This document shows, one piece after another, positions 23,049 to 34,341 of a stretch of DNA of 64,000 nucleotides. Position numbers and translations under genes: made by a program. The notes under the pieces were generated by a model. That model was not told the DNA's origin. It ran no database searches and saw only the letters and a program-made list of their open reading frames with translations. The stretch is from positions 168,587,740 through 168,651,739 of the forward strand of contig CM043944.1 of the NCBI GenBank assembly GCA_014529385.2, given 5' to 3'. Each line of letters starts with the position of its first letter. The first letter of the stretch is position 1. The DNA is from Adiantum capillus-veneris (Eukaryota; Streptophyta; Polypodiopsida; Polypodiales; Pteridaceae).

Positions 23049-23909
23049 ATGGCAAGTGATCTCATTTTGTGGGCAGAAAGTAAAAGGTTGTACCTTGATC
23101 CCATATTTATATGTAACTTTCCGAGCAACAAAGATGTTTTGTTAAGCTTACTTCAAGTTTTTAACTTGAGTCTCTCGTTGCAATCTCTTGAGTCCAAAGT
23201 TGTTGATGTTATTGTAGAGCAAATAGCATTAAGAAATGAAGACATTTTGAAAATTTGGGTGCAGCCTTGGACCATGAGTCTTCTATCGCCCTCTTTTGTT
23301 CAAAGAGAATTTATAATATCTCTTTTGTCTAGTCGCCAATCCTCAATGATGTTAAGTGTACACTTGGTTGGTATAATGTGTAGAATGTTTTCTGCTGCGT
23401 GTAAAGTTTACTTTTACCAAGGTGAAGCTATGCGTGAAGCTCTGTCCTTTGCTGCACATGATTGTCCCTCTTCATCCACTTTGTCATCATTGGTCGTGTT
23501 GAGTATGCATGGTGAATTTTTATGGTTTCCTGCTGGTTTTGACAGTCCTAAACGTAAACGATGTGTATGGACTAAAGAGGCTAGTCTGTCTCTAGCTACT
23601 CTTGTCGACAACCATAATGTTGGTGCTCAGCAAATTGCATCTATGTTCTTGAGTCTATATCCCAACACAATTACGCTTAAGCAAGTCACAACCAAAATTT
23701 ACAATATGTCCAAGTCATCTCGAAAAAATCTAAGAATCTCTACAATTTCATCTTCATCTGGTAGAACTTCTCAATATACGAAGATCATCGAGGATACCCC
23801 TTCTTTTGATTGTGCTTCATGTGGTTCGCTTATGTTTCGTCAAAGTTTGCATGGCATGTCTAAGGAGGAGTTATTGCTTCTTAAAAAATTAAAATCAATT
23901 GAGGGCTGA
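23049..23909 (+). CDS. Myb/SANT-like protein, Helitron-associated
   Basis: Intact 286-codon frame 36 bp after the RPA-like stop. Residues 1 to about 155 are hydrophobic/helical with no match I know. Around residues 175-230 KRKRCVWTKEASLSLATLV, then VGAQQIASMF and then VTTKIYNMSK form a Trp-led three-helix pattern like a Myb/SANT domain. The tail carries CASCG and a leucine/lysine helix and stops at 23909. The stop codon falls within 1 bp of the break in the minus-strand Helitron frame. I infer that it travels with the RPA-like gene as one cassette. Confidence 0.5.
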   Translation: MASDLILWAESKRLYLDPIFICNFPSNKDVLLSLLQVFNLSLSLQSLESKVVDVIVEQIALRNEDILKIWVQPWTMSLLSPSFVQREFIISLLSSRQSSMMLSVHLVGIMCRMFSAACKVYFYQGEAMREALSFAAHDCPSSSTLSSLVVLSMHGEFLWFPAGFDSPKRKRCVWTKEASLSLATLVDNHNVGAQQIASMFLSLYPNTITLKQVTTKIYNMSKSSRKNLRISTISSSSGRTSQYTKIIEDTPSFDCASCGSLMFRQSLHGMSKEELLLLKKLKSIEG

Positions 23910-24430
23910 ATCCCTCACAAGGCGCTACACTTGCAACTTGTGAATTATGGTCCACAACTTGTTGAGCGGAGTAGATACCGTGCACCAAAGTGTCTGTAGA
24001 TTCATCCTCGTCTTCAACATCTTCTTGGTGTGGACTGCGACACACATCTGCATGGATTGTGAAACTAGATGACCAAGACATATCCATAGAAACACCATGC
24101 TCAATGTACAAGGGAGTACTCAATAGGTCAACCAAAGCTTGAAGTACATAGTTTGGCCGCACAATGCCACTCAAGTAGGCATGATCATAATCAAGCTTTC
24201 GCTTTGTCTCAGCTTTATCAGTAAACAAGTACAAGTGCATACAGAGAGCAGCCTTGAGCTTCTTTAACATCCACAAACCAAAATTAAGTATGGTGTCACA
24301 GCTGTTCAAATGGATAAGCTGAGAGCTTAAGATCGACAGAGATGGACAGCTATGTGTATCTACTCGAGAAAGGCTTTCCTCAACGCATCTGCAAAGTCAC
24401 AAGACAGTTGCTATCAAACATAACAAGCAT
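23881..24430 (-). pseudogene. Helitron replication protein, region before the Rep domain
   Basis: The minus-strand frame contains AETKRKLDYDHAYLSGIVRP, then NYVLQALVDLLSTPLY, then VSMDMSW, an acidic stretch (EDVEDEDESTD) and VASVAPCEGFSPQLIL. This matches the Helitron pattern of a basic YKxxV-RP-xxVLxALxxL-LY-W block followed by the vAPGEGxxP motif that precedes the HUH Rep domain. The frame ends at once after this motif, where the Rep domain should begin. The upstream part (to about 24430, after an acceptor TTTGCAG) is open but unrecognised. Confidence 0.6.
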
Positions 24431-24511
24431 ATAGAAAACCCAATGTACTCTCTTTAACGTTTATCCACTAAGAATACCAATCATGGCTTCCCCTTGCGCG
24501 TCAAGATCAGA

Positions 24512-24742
24512 CTATTGAACCCCTTCACTACAATCGAAACCAAATAAATACAAAAACAAAAAATCTCTGAATAAATACAAAAACAACAGAGGCAAAGCCA
24601 AAGCTAAGAGGCCCCAGTCCATATCCGAAGCCTCAATTTCCGAATACTCGAAAGACTCTGAAGCCAAGATTAAATCATATTCTCCAAGTGGTAAAGCTTG
24701 CAGAGTGTCCGAGCCCCTCTCAACAATGGCTTGAAGCTGCAT
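24512..24742 (-). CDS. Small membrane-protein-like exon, unidentified
   Basis: Minus-strand frame of 76 codons, or the last exon of a longer gene after an acceptor at about 24770. The N-terminal half is acidic (GEYDLILASESFEYSEIEAS). It then has one strong transmembrane segment, LLALALPLLFLYLF, followed by RDFLFLYLFGFD and a short tail. The ordered acidic-then-hydrophobic design looks like a real small plant membrane protein. Upstream minus-strand sequence to about 25390 is GC-rich and could hold first exons, but I could not join them. Confidence 0.35.
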   Translation of the reverse strand: MQLQAIVERGSDTLQALPLGEYDLILASESFEYSEIEASDMDWGLLALALPLLFLYLFRDFLFLYLFGFDCSEGVQ

Positions 24743-24793
24743 CGAAACAATCCACCTCTACTACTGCCCTGCAATTCGATGCAATTTTGCATA

Positions 24794-24944
24794 CACAGAA
24801 ACAAATGCATAAGCAAAGCATGGGAAAATAAGTATAATCGAACACACCTGTGCAAAAACTGCGCATCAACACAGAAACAAGCAAAACATGGAAAAATAGG
24901 TGTCTATAACTGTACGCACCTCTGCAAAAACTGCGCATCACAGT
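24794..24944 (+). repeat. 75-bp direct repeat, two copies
   Basis: CACAGAAACAA to GCAAAAACTGCGCATCA occurs twice in tandem (about 24794-24868 and 24869-24944) with several differences. Confidence 0.75.
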
Positions 24945-24945
24945 G

Positions 24946-27940
24946 ACAGGACTGCAGCGGCCGCGAGTGAGACACGTTGTCATGGACCCTGTGGAAGCCA
25001 CCGAAAAGAAGGCCCGATGGGGGAGCACAGAAAATCAAAGCAGGGCTTCACACATACGTGACGCTGTCAATGTGTCAACCGGTTCAACTAGCGCTGACCT
25101 GCCAAGAGCAAAAGGCGGACCTTGAAGCATGATACAAGAGGATAATAGGCGAACAGTAAGAGAAAGAGAGAAAGAGAGAGAGAGAGGGGGAGAGAATGGG
25201 ACGAAGTAGGCAGACCTTCGAGCTCTGTGGCAGCGAGGGCGTATGTGCGCAGCACGAAGTTGAATGGAGCTTGCCCCGCAGCACAAAGTTGAATGGAGCA
25301 CTCCGAAGCTCACTGTGTCGAGCTCGCCATCCCTCAGCGCTGTCGATGCAGATGGGAAAGAAACGCCCAAATGATGAGCTGCCCTCGAAAACCTAAAGAG
25401 CGTCTCTTATGATTCCCTCCAAAAATCATCGTAAGCCAACAAAAATGCGACACATCAGCAATCCCTATCTCTAACTCTACCAACCACCTAGGATACCCAC
25501 TTCCCAAGCACTTTAATCATGCCACATAGCGGTGCTTGATAAAAAACCACAAAATGAACATAAAACAAATAAAAAACATTTTAGTCAGCCAAAAGAGAAG
25601 TGATCTCTATAGCCTTTGCCCTTTGGGCAGGCCAAAAAGCGAGAAAGTGAAGGGGGCTCAGAGAGGCCATCAACTCTCCCCGGGGGGGGGGCGGGGGTTC
25701 GGAAGAAAAATGGAGGGCCCGGCGGAAGAGTGCCTCAACTCCAACCAATGAAATTTCGCCATGAAGGATCGATGCCCCTTTGCATTTTTTTTCCGTTGCC
25801 TAGTCTGAACCACACTTCCTTTTAGGCTTGCTAGAAGAGGCCTTTCAAGAGAAGGGTACAAATTACTAGTTTCTTAGCCTCAAGACCTTGAAGAGAGTGT
25901 TTTACAAGCCTCCTCTGCGTCTTCGCGTCTTCAGCTTGTTTGTTTCAATTGCCCTTCACTTGATGAAATATCCACCGTTGCAATTTACATTTTGAGGACC
26001 TATTTTTAGCTTCACAATTGAGTTGAAATTTGCACAATCCTTGTACAATTCATAAATGAGTTGACCGTTTGCATGCGCTCCCCTTGCATGTCAAAAAGGC
26101 CTTACAAACATGGACGCTTAAAGCATATTGATAGTGAAGCTTACAAACCATAATAATAGTTTTGTATGTCTTAGAACTTGTGGGATTTAAGGTTTTAGGT
26201 CAAAGCGGAGGTTGAAACTTGAGATTGTTCAGAAGATATCACATATATCCAAGGCTTAGGGAAAATTTTACTTCTTTTATAAATTAGGGATTCACATAGG
26301 AGAGATGCCACCCTACCACTCTCGCCAACCAACGTTTTTGTAAACTGAGGTGCTATGCAGTTGCGCTTCAATTTTTCTCAAAACGGGTGCATCAGAATCC
26401 TCTCACTTGTAGTTAATTGGTGGCTTAGTTTTCATGCACTCAACACTTTTCCATTGGTTGCACGCTTTTTAGTTATTGATTGGATCGTAGTTTGCTCATA
26501 ATCAATTTACATCTTTTGCTCCATATGGTCACCAAATTTGCCAAATGTAGGCGGGGAATCCTCCATGTGGTAGTGGTGCTATTGTAAAGCTAAGCCTACG
26601 AGTCCAACCCTAGTAGCATTTTGGGAACAAGAGAAACCTTGATGGATGAAGGTAGCAATTTTCCGTGTGAAATCTCGCTAAGCTTTTTTAAATTCATTAT
26701 AATTAGTACGACCTCCGGCCGTCGCTCTCTCTCTCTCTCTCTCACTGAGCGCACTCAGGTGCAAACGACACTGTCGGAGTTGAGCTGGATCATGGAGCTT
26801 GCAACATGTGTCGGGGGGGATGGGGGGCCAGAATCCCTCCCCCTTTTATAATAGTATAGATTGTCTTTTAGATTGTTATATGTAGGTAATACTACACCAT
26901 CACCACGAGAATTGGTGGTAAAGAGCTCTAGTTCACCATCCAACCTCAAAGGGCTAGAGAGTGCTCAATGCAGCTCACATAATAAGCATACTATCAAGGC
27001 AATGTCTAAGGTTGGGGGCTATATCGTGCTAGCCTATCTGTCCACACATGGGGACTTCGACTATGGGCACCATCACCCTTGACCCTAAACACGCTAGGCA
27101 TCCACTCTCTTATGGCATGGTCTTGGTGCATGGTCGAGCTTGACCACTGTTGCAAGTGGCACCATATATGCCTTTGAGGGCTGTATGACATACCTCTAGG
27201 CTTGGACATCTACCTTGTCATAGCCCTCACTCTCTACATTTACATCATGAATCAACATGACACAAAAGCATTTTGTTTCAATCTACATTACAAATGATTA
27301 CCTCTAGAAAGTGTATATGATAGTGGTAGCTTTGGGTCCGGGACTACCACGTGCCCTCTCTTCACTAACTTGAACTTGATAGCTTGATGCACTTCAAACA
27401 GAGTTGACATTGTAACACACACTCAATAAGGGCATGCTAAAATTGCCATGTAATCTTGAGGATAGGGAGACTTGACATTGACCCAAATCTGAAGAATTGG
27501 AATTCCACCTACAATATAAAATCAATTGTAAGAGGTGAGATAGCCTACATAATTCAAGGAGATTCATAATTAAAATGCACTCAATTTACTCCTTTCATAT
27601 TTTGACAAATAAGGATTTTTGAAAACAATTTTTTGTGTCAAGCAAGTCCTTAATCTTGAGACCCTTACATCAACATTTCTCCATTGCAAAAAGCTTTTCC
27701 AAGGCAATGGTATGTTGTACCCAAAAGCTTCATTTCCTTTTCGTGGCTCCACATTTGTTTTTGGTGGGGAAAGAGATTGCTCCTCATTTTCAGTGTCATC
27801 AAAAGCACAAGTCAATTATGTTTGTGTAAGAAACATCCCGTAAACAAAACTACCATGGTCACAAAGCTTTTGATCTTATAGTTTTTTGTCATTGCAGCAT
27901 TCAATTTGGCAATCTTGTGCAACAAAATTTATTGCTCACA
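24946..27940. other. Intergenic region with microsatellites and a G-rich run
   Basis: No gene I can support. It holds a (GA)n tract at about 25155-25190, a C4-G10-C-G5 run at 25678-25697, and a (TC)n tract at about 26724-26742. A minus-strand open frame at 27570-27815 (DDTENEEQSLSPPKTN start) is hydrophilic and protein-like but unrecognised. Confidence 0.4.
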
Positions 27941-28783
27941 AGTTAAAACTTCAAGGTCTTTTTGTCCAAATTGGAAGAGATGGCTGAAATGAATATGAAT
28001 CCCTTTCCAAAAGCACACCTAATGCTTTTTTCATAGTTTTACAGAAGACAATCAAGAACAGATGCTATGGTTGAAGAATCAAACTCAGCGCATCGCTTAG
28101 CTGATGACTTGCCATCTTAATTCATCATTGCAAACACGTGTAAGTATCATCCTCTTGACCAAATATATAGTAGATGGATTTTCTCAACATAGCCTATCAA
28201 ACCAAAGTGATATGCACACCTTTTATCTTGCTAACCCATTCAAACATTTATCTCACACTAGTTTTGTTTCAAGGGCTTTCATACCTTTGTCCAAACTGAA
28301 AAAGATGAGAATCAAAATTACCTTTAGTAAAGGTAGAACAAGGATAGTCCATCTATTGTTGAAACATATACCCCTTGGGCCTTGCCTAAAGCACTCCCAC
28401 CCAATTCTTACTATGCTACTTTTACAATAGACCAATCTAGAGTAGCTTTTGTGGATACAATATCAAACTCAAGATATCATTTGTCCAATAACTCGCTATC
28501 TTAACTTATGATTGTAAATATCGCAAGCATTGGGATCTTTCCTAGTGATACTCAGGTGGACCGCCTCATTAATGGCTTACAAAAATTAGAGAGATTTCAT
28601 ACATATCTTGTCATCTCACTATGTGTAGTGGTCTTACATTGACCATTGCACATACATTTATTTAGGTTTCTTGTTTCTTCATTTAGATATTCTAAAAGAT
28701 AGTTTAAAAGGAGTAATGTAAATGTAGTGGTCTTACAGTGACCATTGCGCATATGTTTATTTAGGTTTCTTTTTTCTTCATGT
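27941..28783 (+). repeat. Tandem duplication, copy 1 (843 bp)
   Basis: Starts AGTTAAAACTTCAAGGTC and ends TTTCTTCATGT. It contains two diverged subrepeats of about 100 bp with TAGTGGTCTTACA-TGACCATTGC near 28624 and 28725. No recognisable protein; the 108-codon frame at 28104-28430 is preserved between copies simply because the copies are young. Confidence 0.9.
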
Positions 28784-29626
28784 AGTTAAAACTTCAAGGT
28801 CTTTTTGTCTAATTTGGAAGAGATGACTGAAATGAATAGGAATCCCTTTCCAAAAGCACACCTAATGCTTTTTTCATCAGTTTTACAGAAGACAATCAAG
28901 AACAGATGCTATGGTTGAAGAATCAAACTCAGCGCATAACTTAGCTGATGACTTGCCATCTTAATTCATCATTGCAAACACGTGTAAGTATCATCCTCTT
29001 GACCAAATATATACTAGATGGATTTTCTCAACATAGCCTACCAAACCAAAGTGATATGCACACCTTTTATCTTGCTAACCCATTCAAACATTTATCTCAC
29101 ACTAGTTTTGTTTCAAGGGCTTTCATACCTTTGTCCAAACTGAAAAAGATGAGAATCAAAATTACCTTTAGTAAAGGTAGAACAAGGATAGTCCATCTAT
29201 TGTTGAAACATATACCCCTTGGGCCTTGCCTAAAGCACTCCCACCCAATTCTTACGTTGCTACTTTTACAATAGACCAATCTAGAGTAGCTTTTGTGGAT
29301 ACAGTATCAAACTCAAGAAATCATTTGTCCAATAACTCCCTATCTTAACTTATGATTGTAAATATCGCAAGCATTGGGATCTTTCCTAGTGATACTCAGG
29401 TGAACCGCCTCATTATGGCTTACAAAAATTAGAGAGATTTCATACATATCTTGTCATCTCACTATGTGTAGTGGTCTTACGTTGACCATTGCACATACGT
29501 TTATTTAGGCTTCTTGTTTCTTCATTTAGTTATTCTAAAAAATAGTTTAAAAGGAGTAATGTAAATGTAGTGGTCTTACAGTGACCATTGCACATATGTT
29601 TATTTAGGTTTCTTTTTTCTTCATGT
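28784..29626 (+). repeat. Tandem duplication, copy 2 (843 bp)
   Basis: Nearly identical to copy 1, with scattered single-base changes and small indels. It is followed to about 29735 by further short partial repeats of TATTTAGGTTTCTTTTTCC and GTAGTTATTT. Confidence 0.9.
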
Positions 29627-29735
29627 AGTTATTTAAAAAAATATTTATTTAGGTTTCTTTTTCCTTTATGTAGTTATTTAGGTTTCTTTTTTCTTCATGT
29701 AGTTATTTTAAAAAATAACTTAAAAGGAGGAGTGT

Positions 29736-31050
29736 AAATAATAGTCTACTTTACATACTATGTTAGTAGCTAAAGTGAAAAAGAGCCACTTTTGTTGCAC
29801 ATCACATGTATAAAATGGCAGAGAGACTACCAACATTGTGGCATCATGCATATAAACTTTTGCAACATTCTTTGCACTTATGAGAAAGTGACGAAGTGTT
29901 TTACCCCCCTTTTGAAGCGAACAGATACTGTAGTTGAAGCCTCCATCAAACAACACTACAAAAGATACACTCTTGGCCCCTTTTATGCTATACTTTGCTC
30001 CCAATTCTCTTCTACTCAATATTTCTTACTAAAATCTCTCACTTATTGTAAATCATAATCAAGACTGAATAAAGTGGTTGAAGGAAAGTCCTCAATCAAA
30101 TCAATTGATGGCACTAGTTGACACGTGGTATGGTGTCTTGGGCAATTTGTTTGATTGTTGTTTTGATTGAATCATTGTATTCATGTGGATCTAAATTATG
30201 CCGAAAGTGTTTGGGACAGAACTAGGAGGCATAAAACTAGTATCAAAGCCCACTAGATTCTTCTTCACCAGAGAGGCCCGATCCAAGAGTTTCCACCTTT
30301 TCAAATGGAAGCGACCAAAAGAAAACCTCCACTGCGGGTGTATTCTCACCAAGACTTCAAAAAGACTATGGAAAAGCAATTCTCTATGCACGGATTGTGC
30401 AGGGAGCCATGTCGGTAAAGATGGAAGATAAAACTTCTCGTATGAAAGTTTGGAAGATAACTCTTCTCGTATGAGACTATGGTTTTAGTTTCCTTTTGGA
30501 AGACATCATAATTCATAACAACACTTTCACACTCAATGGCATGCTCCATCGTAAGTACTTAATTAAGTATAGGAATCATGGTCTTGAGAGTGCTAAGTAG
30601 ATGATGGAGCGATTAATCTCCTCTCATAATATCTTAGAAGCATATCAAAATTCCACAAATTTACTAGAGGTTCCTGATGATGACTATGGTACTTCATACG
30701 AGGTTTGCCTTTTGATACTTTAGCACTAAATTAGGTAGTTTGGGAAGAATCCCATATCACAAGAATTTCAAAATTCATTAGTTTCATGTAATATGGGAAT
30801 ATCTCTAGCGTTATGGGAGAAAATAGGCTTTTTAAACAAGATCATAGTTCCAAGGTAGAGTAGTGTTTAATATCTATGTTATTACGAAACTAAAAGTACT
30901 TTTTGTGCATTAACAACCTGAAAGGACATTGATAAACATGTAAGATGGTGGTGTTTTTTAGCAACATAATAAACAAATACTATTTTCAAGGATTTTTACC
31001 AAGGAAAGAATTCAATGAACAAGATGTAGCCTAAAAAGAGAGAGAGAGAG
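29736..31050. other. Intergenic region left of the satellite complex
   Basis: No supported gene. GGAAGATAA-ACTTCTCGTATGA occurs twice near 30423 and 30450. A GAGAGAGAGAGAG tract at about 31037-31050 marks the start of satellite A. Confidence 0.45.
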
Positions 31051-31426
31051 ACCAAGGTCCTTGTGGCTCTCCATGCTCTAATGGAGCTTAGATTGGACAA
31101 GTGGTGGACCTTGCATCAATTCCCCATGCCTAGATTGGATTGTAGAGCTTGTGGTTGTCTATACTTTAATGAATCTTAGATTGGACAAGTGGTGGACCTT
31201 GTGGCTATCTGTGTGTCAATAATAGAGTTTAGCTTGGAGAAGTTTTAGAGACTGTCACTCTTTTTGCTTCAATGATAGATTTTGGCTTCAATGATAGACC
31301 TTGCATCATTTCAGCTTAGACTAAGGATCTTGTGGATCTGTATTGTTCAAATTAGCTTAGCTTGAACAAGTGGTGGACCTTGTTGCTCTCTATGCTTTGA
31401 TGGGGCTTATATTAAATAAGTGGTGG
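31051..31426 (+). repeat. Satellite A, left part
   Basis: Diverged units built on GCTTAG-TTGGACAAGTGGTGG, ACCTTG and TGGCTCTCTATGCTTCAATG, with unit spacing of roughly 50-70 bp. Cut at 31426 by the LTR element and continuing at 44526, as shown by the GGTGG duplication and the restored phrase AAGTGGTGGACC. Confidence 0.85.
31422..31426. repeat. Target site duplication GGTGG (left)
   Basis: The same five bases follow the other LTR at 44521-44525. The site lies inside the satellite core AAGTGGTGGACC. Confidence 0.9.
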
Positions 31427-31657
31427 TGTCACGGCTAGGGACTTGCTACGCGCCGTGTGCGAGCCATAAAGGCTCCTAGCACACAGTCATACAATAGACA
31501 AGCTCACAAGGAAGAATGGTGTGTCACTCACCTTCCTGCGTAGTTGCGAATGAAGGATTCCCGCACCGCGGAGAAGAGGGAGACGCCGCTACGCCGCGCT
31601 CAACCGCCTCACCGCCGTCGTGCCGCTGCAACGCTCGATCACACACACACTCTCACA

Positions 31658-31728
<71 letters not shown>

Positions 31729-32005
31729 GGAGATGGTGAAGGAGAAGGTGGAGATGGAGCAAGAGCGGCTTCTATTGCACAATGAGAGAATGAATTAGGT
31801 TTAGTGGCTTTTATATGAGCTCACCCCATTCACACTTGGGCGCCCATACTTAGCCAACTAACTCCTTGAATATTCCAGTTAGAGTGCGCCTGTCATCGGC
31901 GATCACCCTTACCCTGTTTCTATTGGTCCGACAAGCCTGGTACCTTACTCTAAATAATACAACGTTTATAGATCATAGGGTGTCCATGTGCCGTGAGGGT
32001 TAACA
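31427..32005 (-). repeat. 3' LTR of element 2
   Basis: 579 bp. About 15 substitutions by eye against the other LTR over roughly 500 aligned bases, plus a large (TC)n(AC)n expansion (31659-31727) that accounts for the 34-bp length difference. ATATAAAAG on the minus strand near 31808-31817 is a TATA box in the element's sense direction. Confidence 0.9.
31659..31727 (+). repeat. (TC)n(AC)n compound microsatellite in LTR
   Basis: About 11 TC units followed by about 23 AC units, much longer than the matching tract in the partner LTR (44200-44236). Confidence 0.95.
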
Positions 32006-32019
32006 TGCCCCCCTTCCTG
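32006..32019 (-). other. Polypurine tract of element 2
   Basis: CAGGAAGGGGGGCA on the minus strand, immediately before the 3' LTR. Confidence 0.8.
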
Positions 32020-33294
32020 ATGTAGATTCCGTCCTCGAAAGCTATCCAGTTGAAGATCGTTCATCGAGATGGGAGAGCAGTCGACATGGATGTGCGTAGT
32101 CTTCTTCAATCACTGCAAAATCAAACAACATTGCCACAGTAATTGCATTCTCATATACAATTAAAAATCATATGCAATAGACAGACAAATTGATTGGTAA
32201 CAGAATTTTAGACAATTTGTCAGCAATAAACATTAAATTGCAATATAATCAAATGCATAAACAGATGTAAAGGTAAAAAATTAAACAAGTCCGGGGTCGC
32301 TAATTTAACGGTCAAAAGGCACTAGAGCTCGACTATTAATACCATGGGTAACTTCTCAATATTTTCTGGTCAATTAAGTTGTTTAATCGTGAGAGCCAAG
32401 TATTTGATGTTCGAGGGCTGACTAGAGGCTATACCTAGAAGACCTTGTAGTTAAGCTACGATAAAAGGAATTTCTCATGAAATCATCGCCTGACTGATTA
32501 CCTTTTCTTTGACCCCCCAAAGTCTTTTCACATTGATTCAATTTTGATGTGTGTGCTTATTTTGTATGCCTTGGGTTTTTTGCTTTTCAAGGAAAAGCGC
32601 CCACACTGAGAACCTCTAGGGCTCTAGTACCATAGGCGATACATCTGAGTGAAGTACCAATTTAAGCAGGGATTTCTCTTCCAGCTTAAAATTTTACATT
32701 GTGGCACTTTGATTTTTTGTTTGTTCATTTTCAGCATTTTAATTTTGTAACTTTGGGGGGTCATATAACACTGTTACCCTCCCCAGGCTCATCACATTAG
32801 TAAACTCCCTTTATAATACTTAAGCTAAAGGTCAATAGGGTTAAGCCCACTAGAAAGCCCTTGTACATTTCATACAATGCTGCCTAAATCGGATTAAGAA
32901 CCTAAGTAACCATTGCTTATTAGGAAGGCATTCCCCATGGTATTAAGAGAAGATTTCTAATACCTAGCTTGGTCAAACTAGCTTAGTCGGACTGCTTGAT
33001 TTTTAAACCTAGACAAGTGATTATGACAAAACATTACATTGAATTAAATGTTTGATACTAAGCAAATGCGCTGAATATTATGCTACCAATCACAATCAAA
33101 GCAGACAAACATGGATGCAAAAAGATAAGGGCAATGCTAATGGACATAAAACACCTGTTTGTCGAGCTATCACACGGCCCATTCCACGACATGCTCTAAA
33201 AAAATCTAGCAAAAAAACAAACAAAAAACACGCAAAAAACTAGTCACAAGGCCTCCTAGAGCAGCTTTTTGACACCTTAGGGTATCAAAAGCAC
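32020..33294. other. Junction and leader region inside element 2
   Basis: The first ~80 bp belong to the minus-strand pol end of element 2. Somewhere after about 32100 the sequence becomes the leader of the plus-strand gag-pol, but no LTR, primer site or target duplication marks the switch. A sequence GGCTCTAGTACCATAGG lies at about 32619-32635. A-rich AAAAAACAAACAAAAAAC precedes the coding frame. No gene supported. Confidence 0.5.
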
Positions 33295-34335
33295 ATGCAC
33301 TTATGCTCTGGGCGGGTGCTAGAACACGAGCATATTGAGGGTGCCTCTGTTCATATGGACACCCATTACCCATCCACGATAGGCTCTAGACCCTCAGCGG
33401 GGACACAAGGTAGCACCACCCAAGACCCTAAAATAGCCGCTAGTGATTCCTCCTCCGACTCAGAAATCATGGAAGCATACCCTACCCAAAACACTGAGAG
33501 AGAAGGCCATGCACCTCCCGAAGCTCCACAGCCTAGTACTAGTATGTTTAGCCGTTTCATGGAAACATTAGGTAGAGCTACTCGCTCGGAACCTAATGCA
33601 AATGAAGCACACGAAGGGGGTGGGGAAGTGGACTCTCCTTTCACATCGCATGTGGACCCCACACCCCCAAAGAGTGTCCATGTGGATATCCTGCCAACTT
33701 CTTACCAAGAAGGCCCTGTTGAGCTGCCTTCTTCAGAAGTTCCCTCTAGAGTACCGTTGGTGACAAGTAAAACCACGGGGAGCAACATTGCTTCTACCTC
33801 ACAAGAAACCGTTAACACGTCGACTCTAGAAGGATTGTTCATTAATGATCATTGGACATACGACCTCCACACTGAGGTGTTGACGGATCTACACTCTGGC
33901 CACGCCTACCATGTAGGATGGATAGAGATTGTACAATCCACCTCTAGTGCCACGAGCATCGAAGATCAACAGAAAATGATCTATAATGTTATCCATGGCA
34001 TTATTCAATCAGAAAGGAAAAACCGAGGGGTAAATATACTCTCAACTGGCCCCATGAGATTTCTGGATACGAGCAAGGCTCAACAGCCTACTCTATCACA
34101 AATGGAGACTCCTCTAATGAGTCCCATGGACCCATCTCACGTCATTTCACCTGGGGTCTCTATGCAATCTGAGCCTCCGAGCGACAACTTTAGCTTCCCT
34201 AACTTGGCTCAACCCTCTATTAAGGAAAACACAGTGCTCACTCCAGGGATAGGCCTGACAGAGAATGTATCGATGACATCTACGGTTAGAGCAGTGCCAC
34301 TACCTAGTGTCGTAGTACCTAATATGGGGCCTTGA
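33295..34335 (+). pseudogene. Pre-gag N-terminal region of element 3
   Basis: Starts after an in-frame TAG at 33241 with ATG at 33295. 346 codons rich in Ser, Thr, Pro and Glu, with a moderately ordered block near ILNxx-like LFINDHWTYDLHTEVLTDLH (about 33835-33895). Ends in TGA 34333, beyond which the same frame continues as proline-rich sequence and gag. Extra N-terminal regions of this kind occur in Tat/Ogre/Athila-type elements. Function unknown. Confidence 0.6.
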
Positions 34336-34341
34336 CCGTAT

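Larger units (their letters stand above)
18307..24430 (-). mobile_element. Helitron (Helentron-like), split by an opposite-strand cassette
   Basis: Two minus-strand pieces carry Helitron protein motifs. 24430-23881 has the region before the Rep domain, and 20300-18307 has the Pif1-type helicase with a C-terminal endonuclease. A helicase followed by an apurinic-type endonuclease is the arrangement described for Helentron/Helitron2 elements. The HUH Rep domain that should lie between the pieces is absent. In its place is a plus-strand cassette with an RPA-like gene and a Myb-like gene (21240-23909). I could not define termini, so the boundaries given are only those of the recognisable protein parts. 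Confidence 0.65.

Noticed and set aside
28104-29274. Pair of conserved 108-codon frames
   Set aside because: Conserved only because the whole 843-bp segment is a recent duplication; flanking non-coding bases are equally conserved.
31516-31798. Open frames with Ser/Leu and Thr/His runs in the LTR
   Set aside because: They are translations of the (TC)n(AC)n microsatellite inside the LTR.
32610-32635. Possible Met-tRNA primer site for the plus-strand gag-pol
   Set aside because: The similarity is on the minus strand and imperfect, and no LTR end adjoins it.
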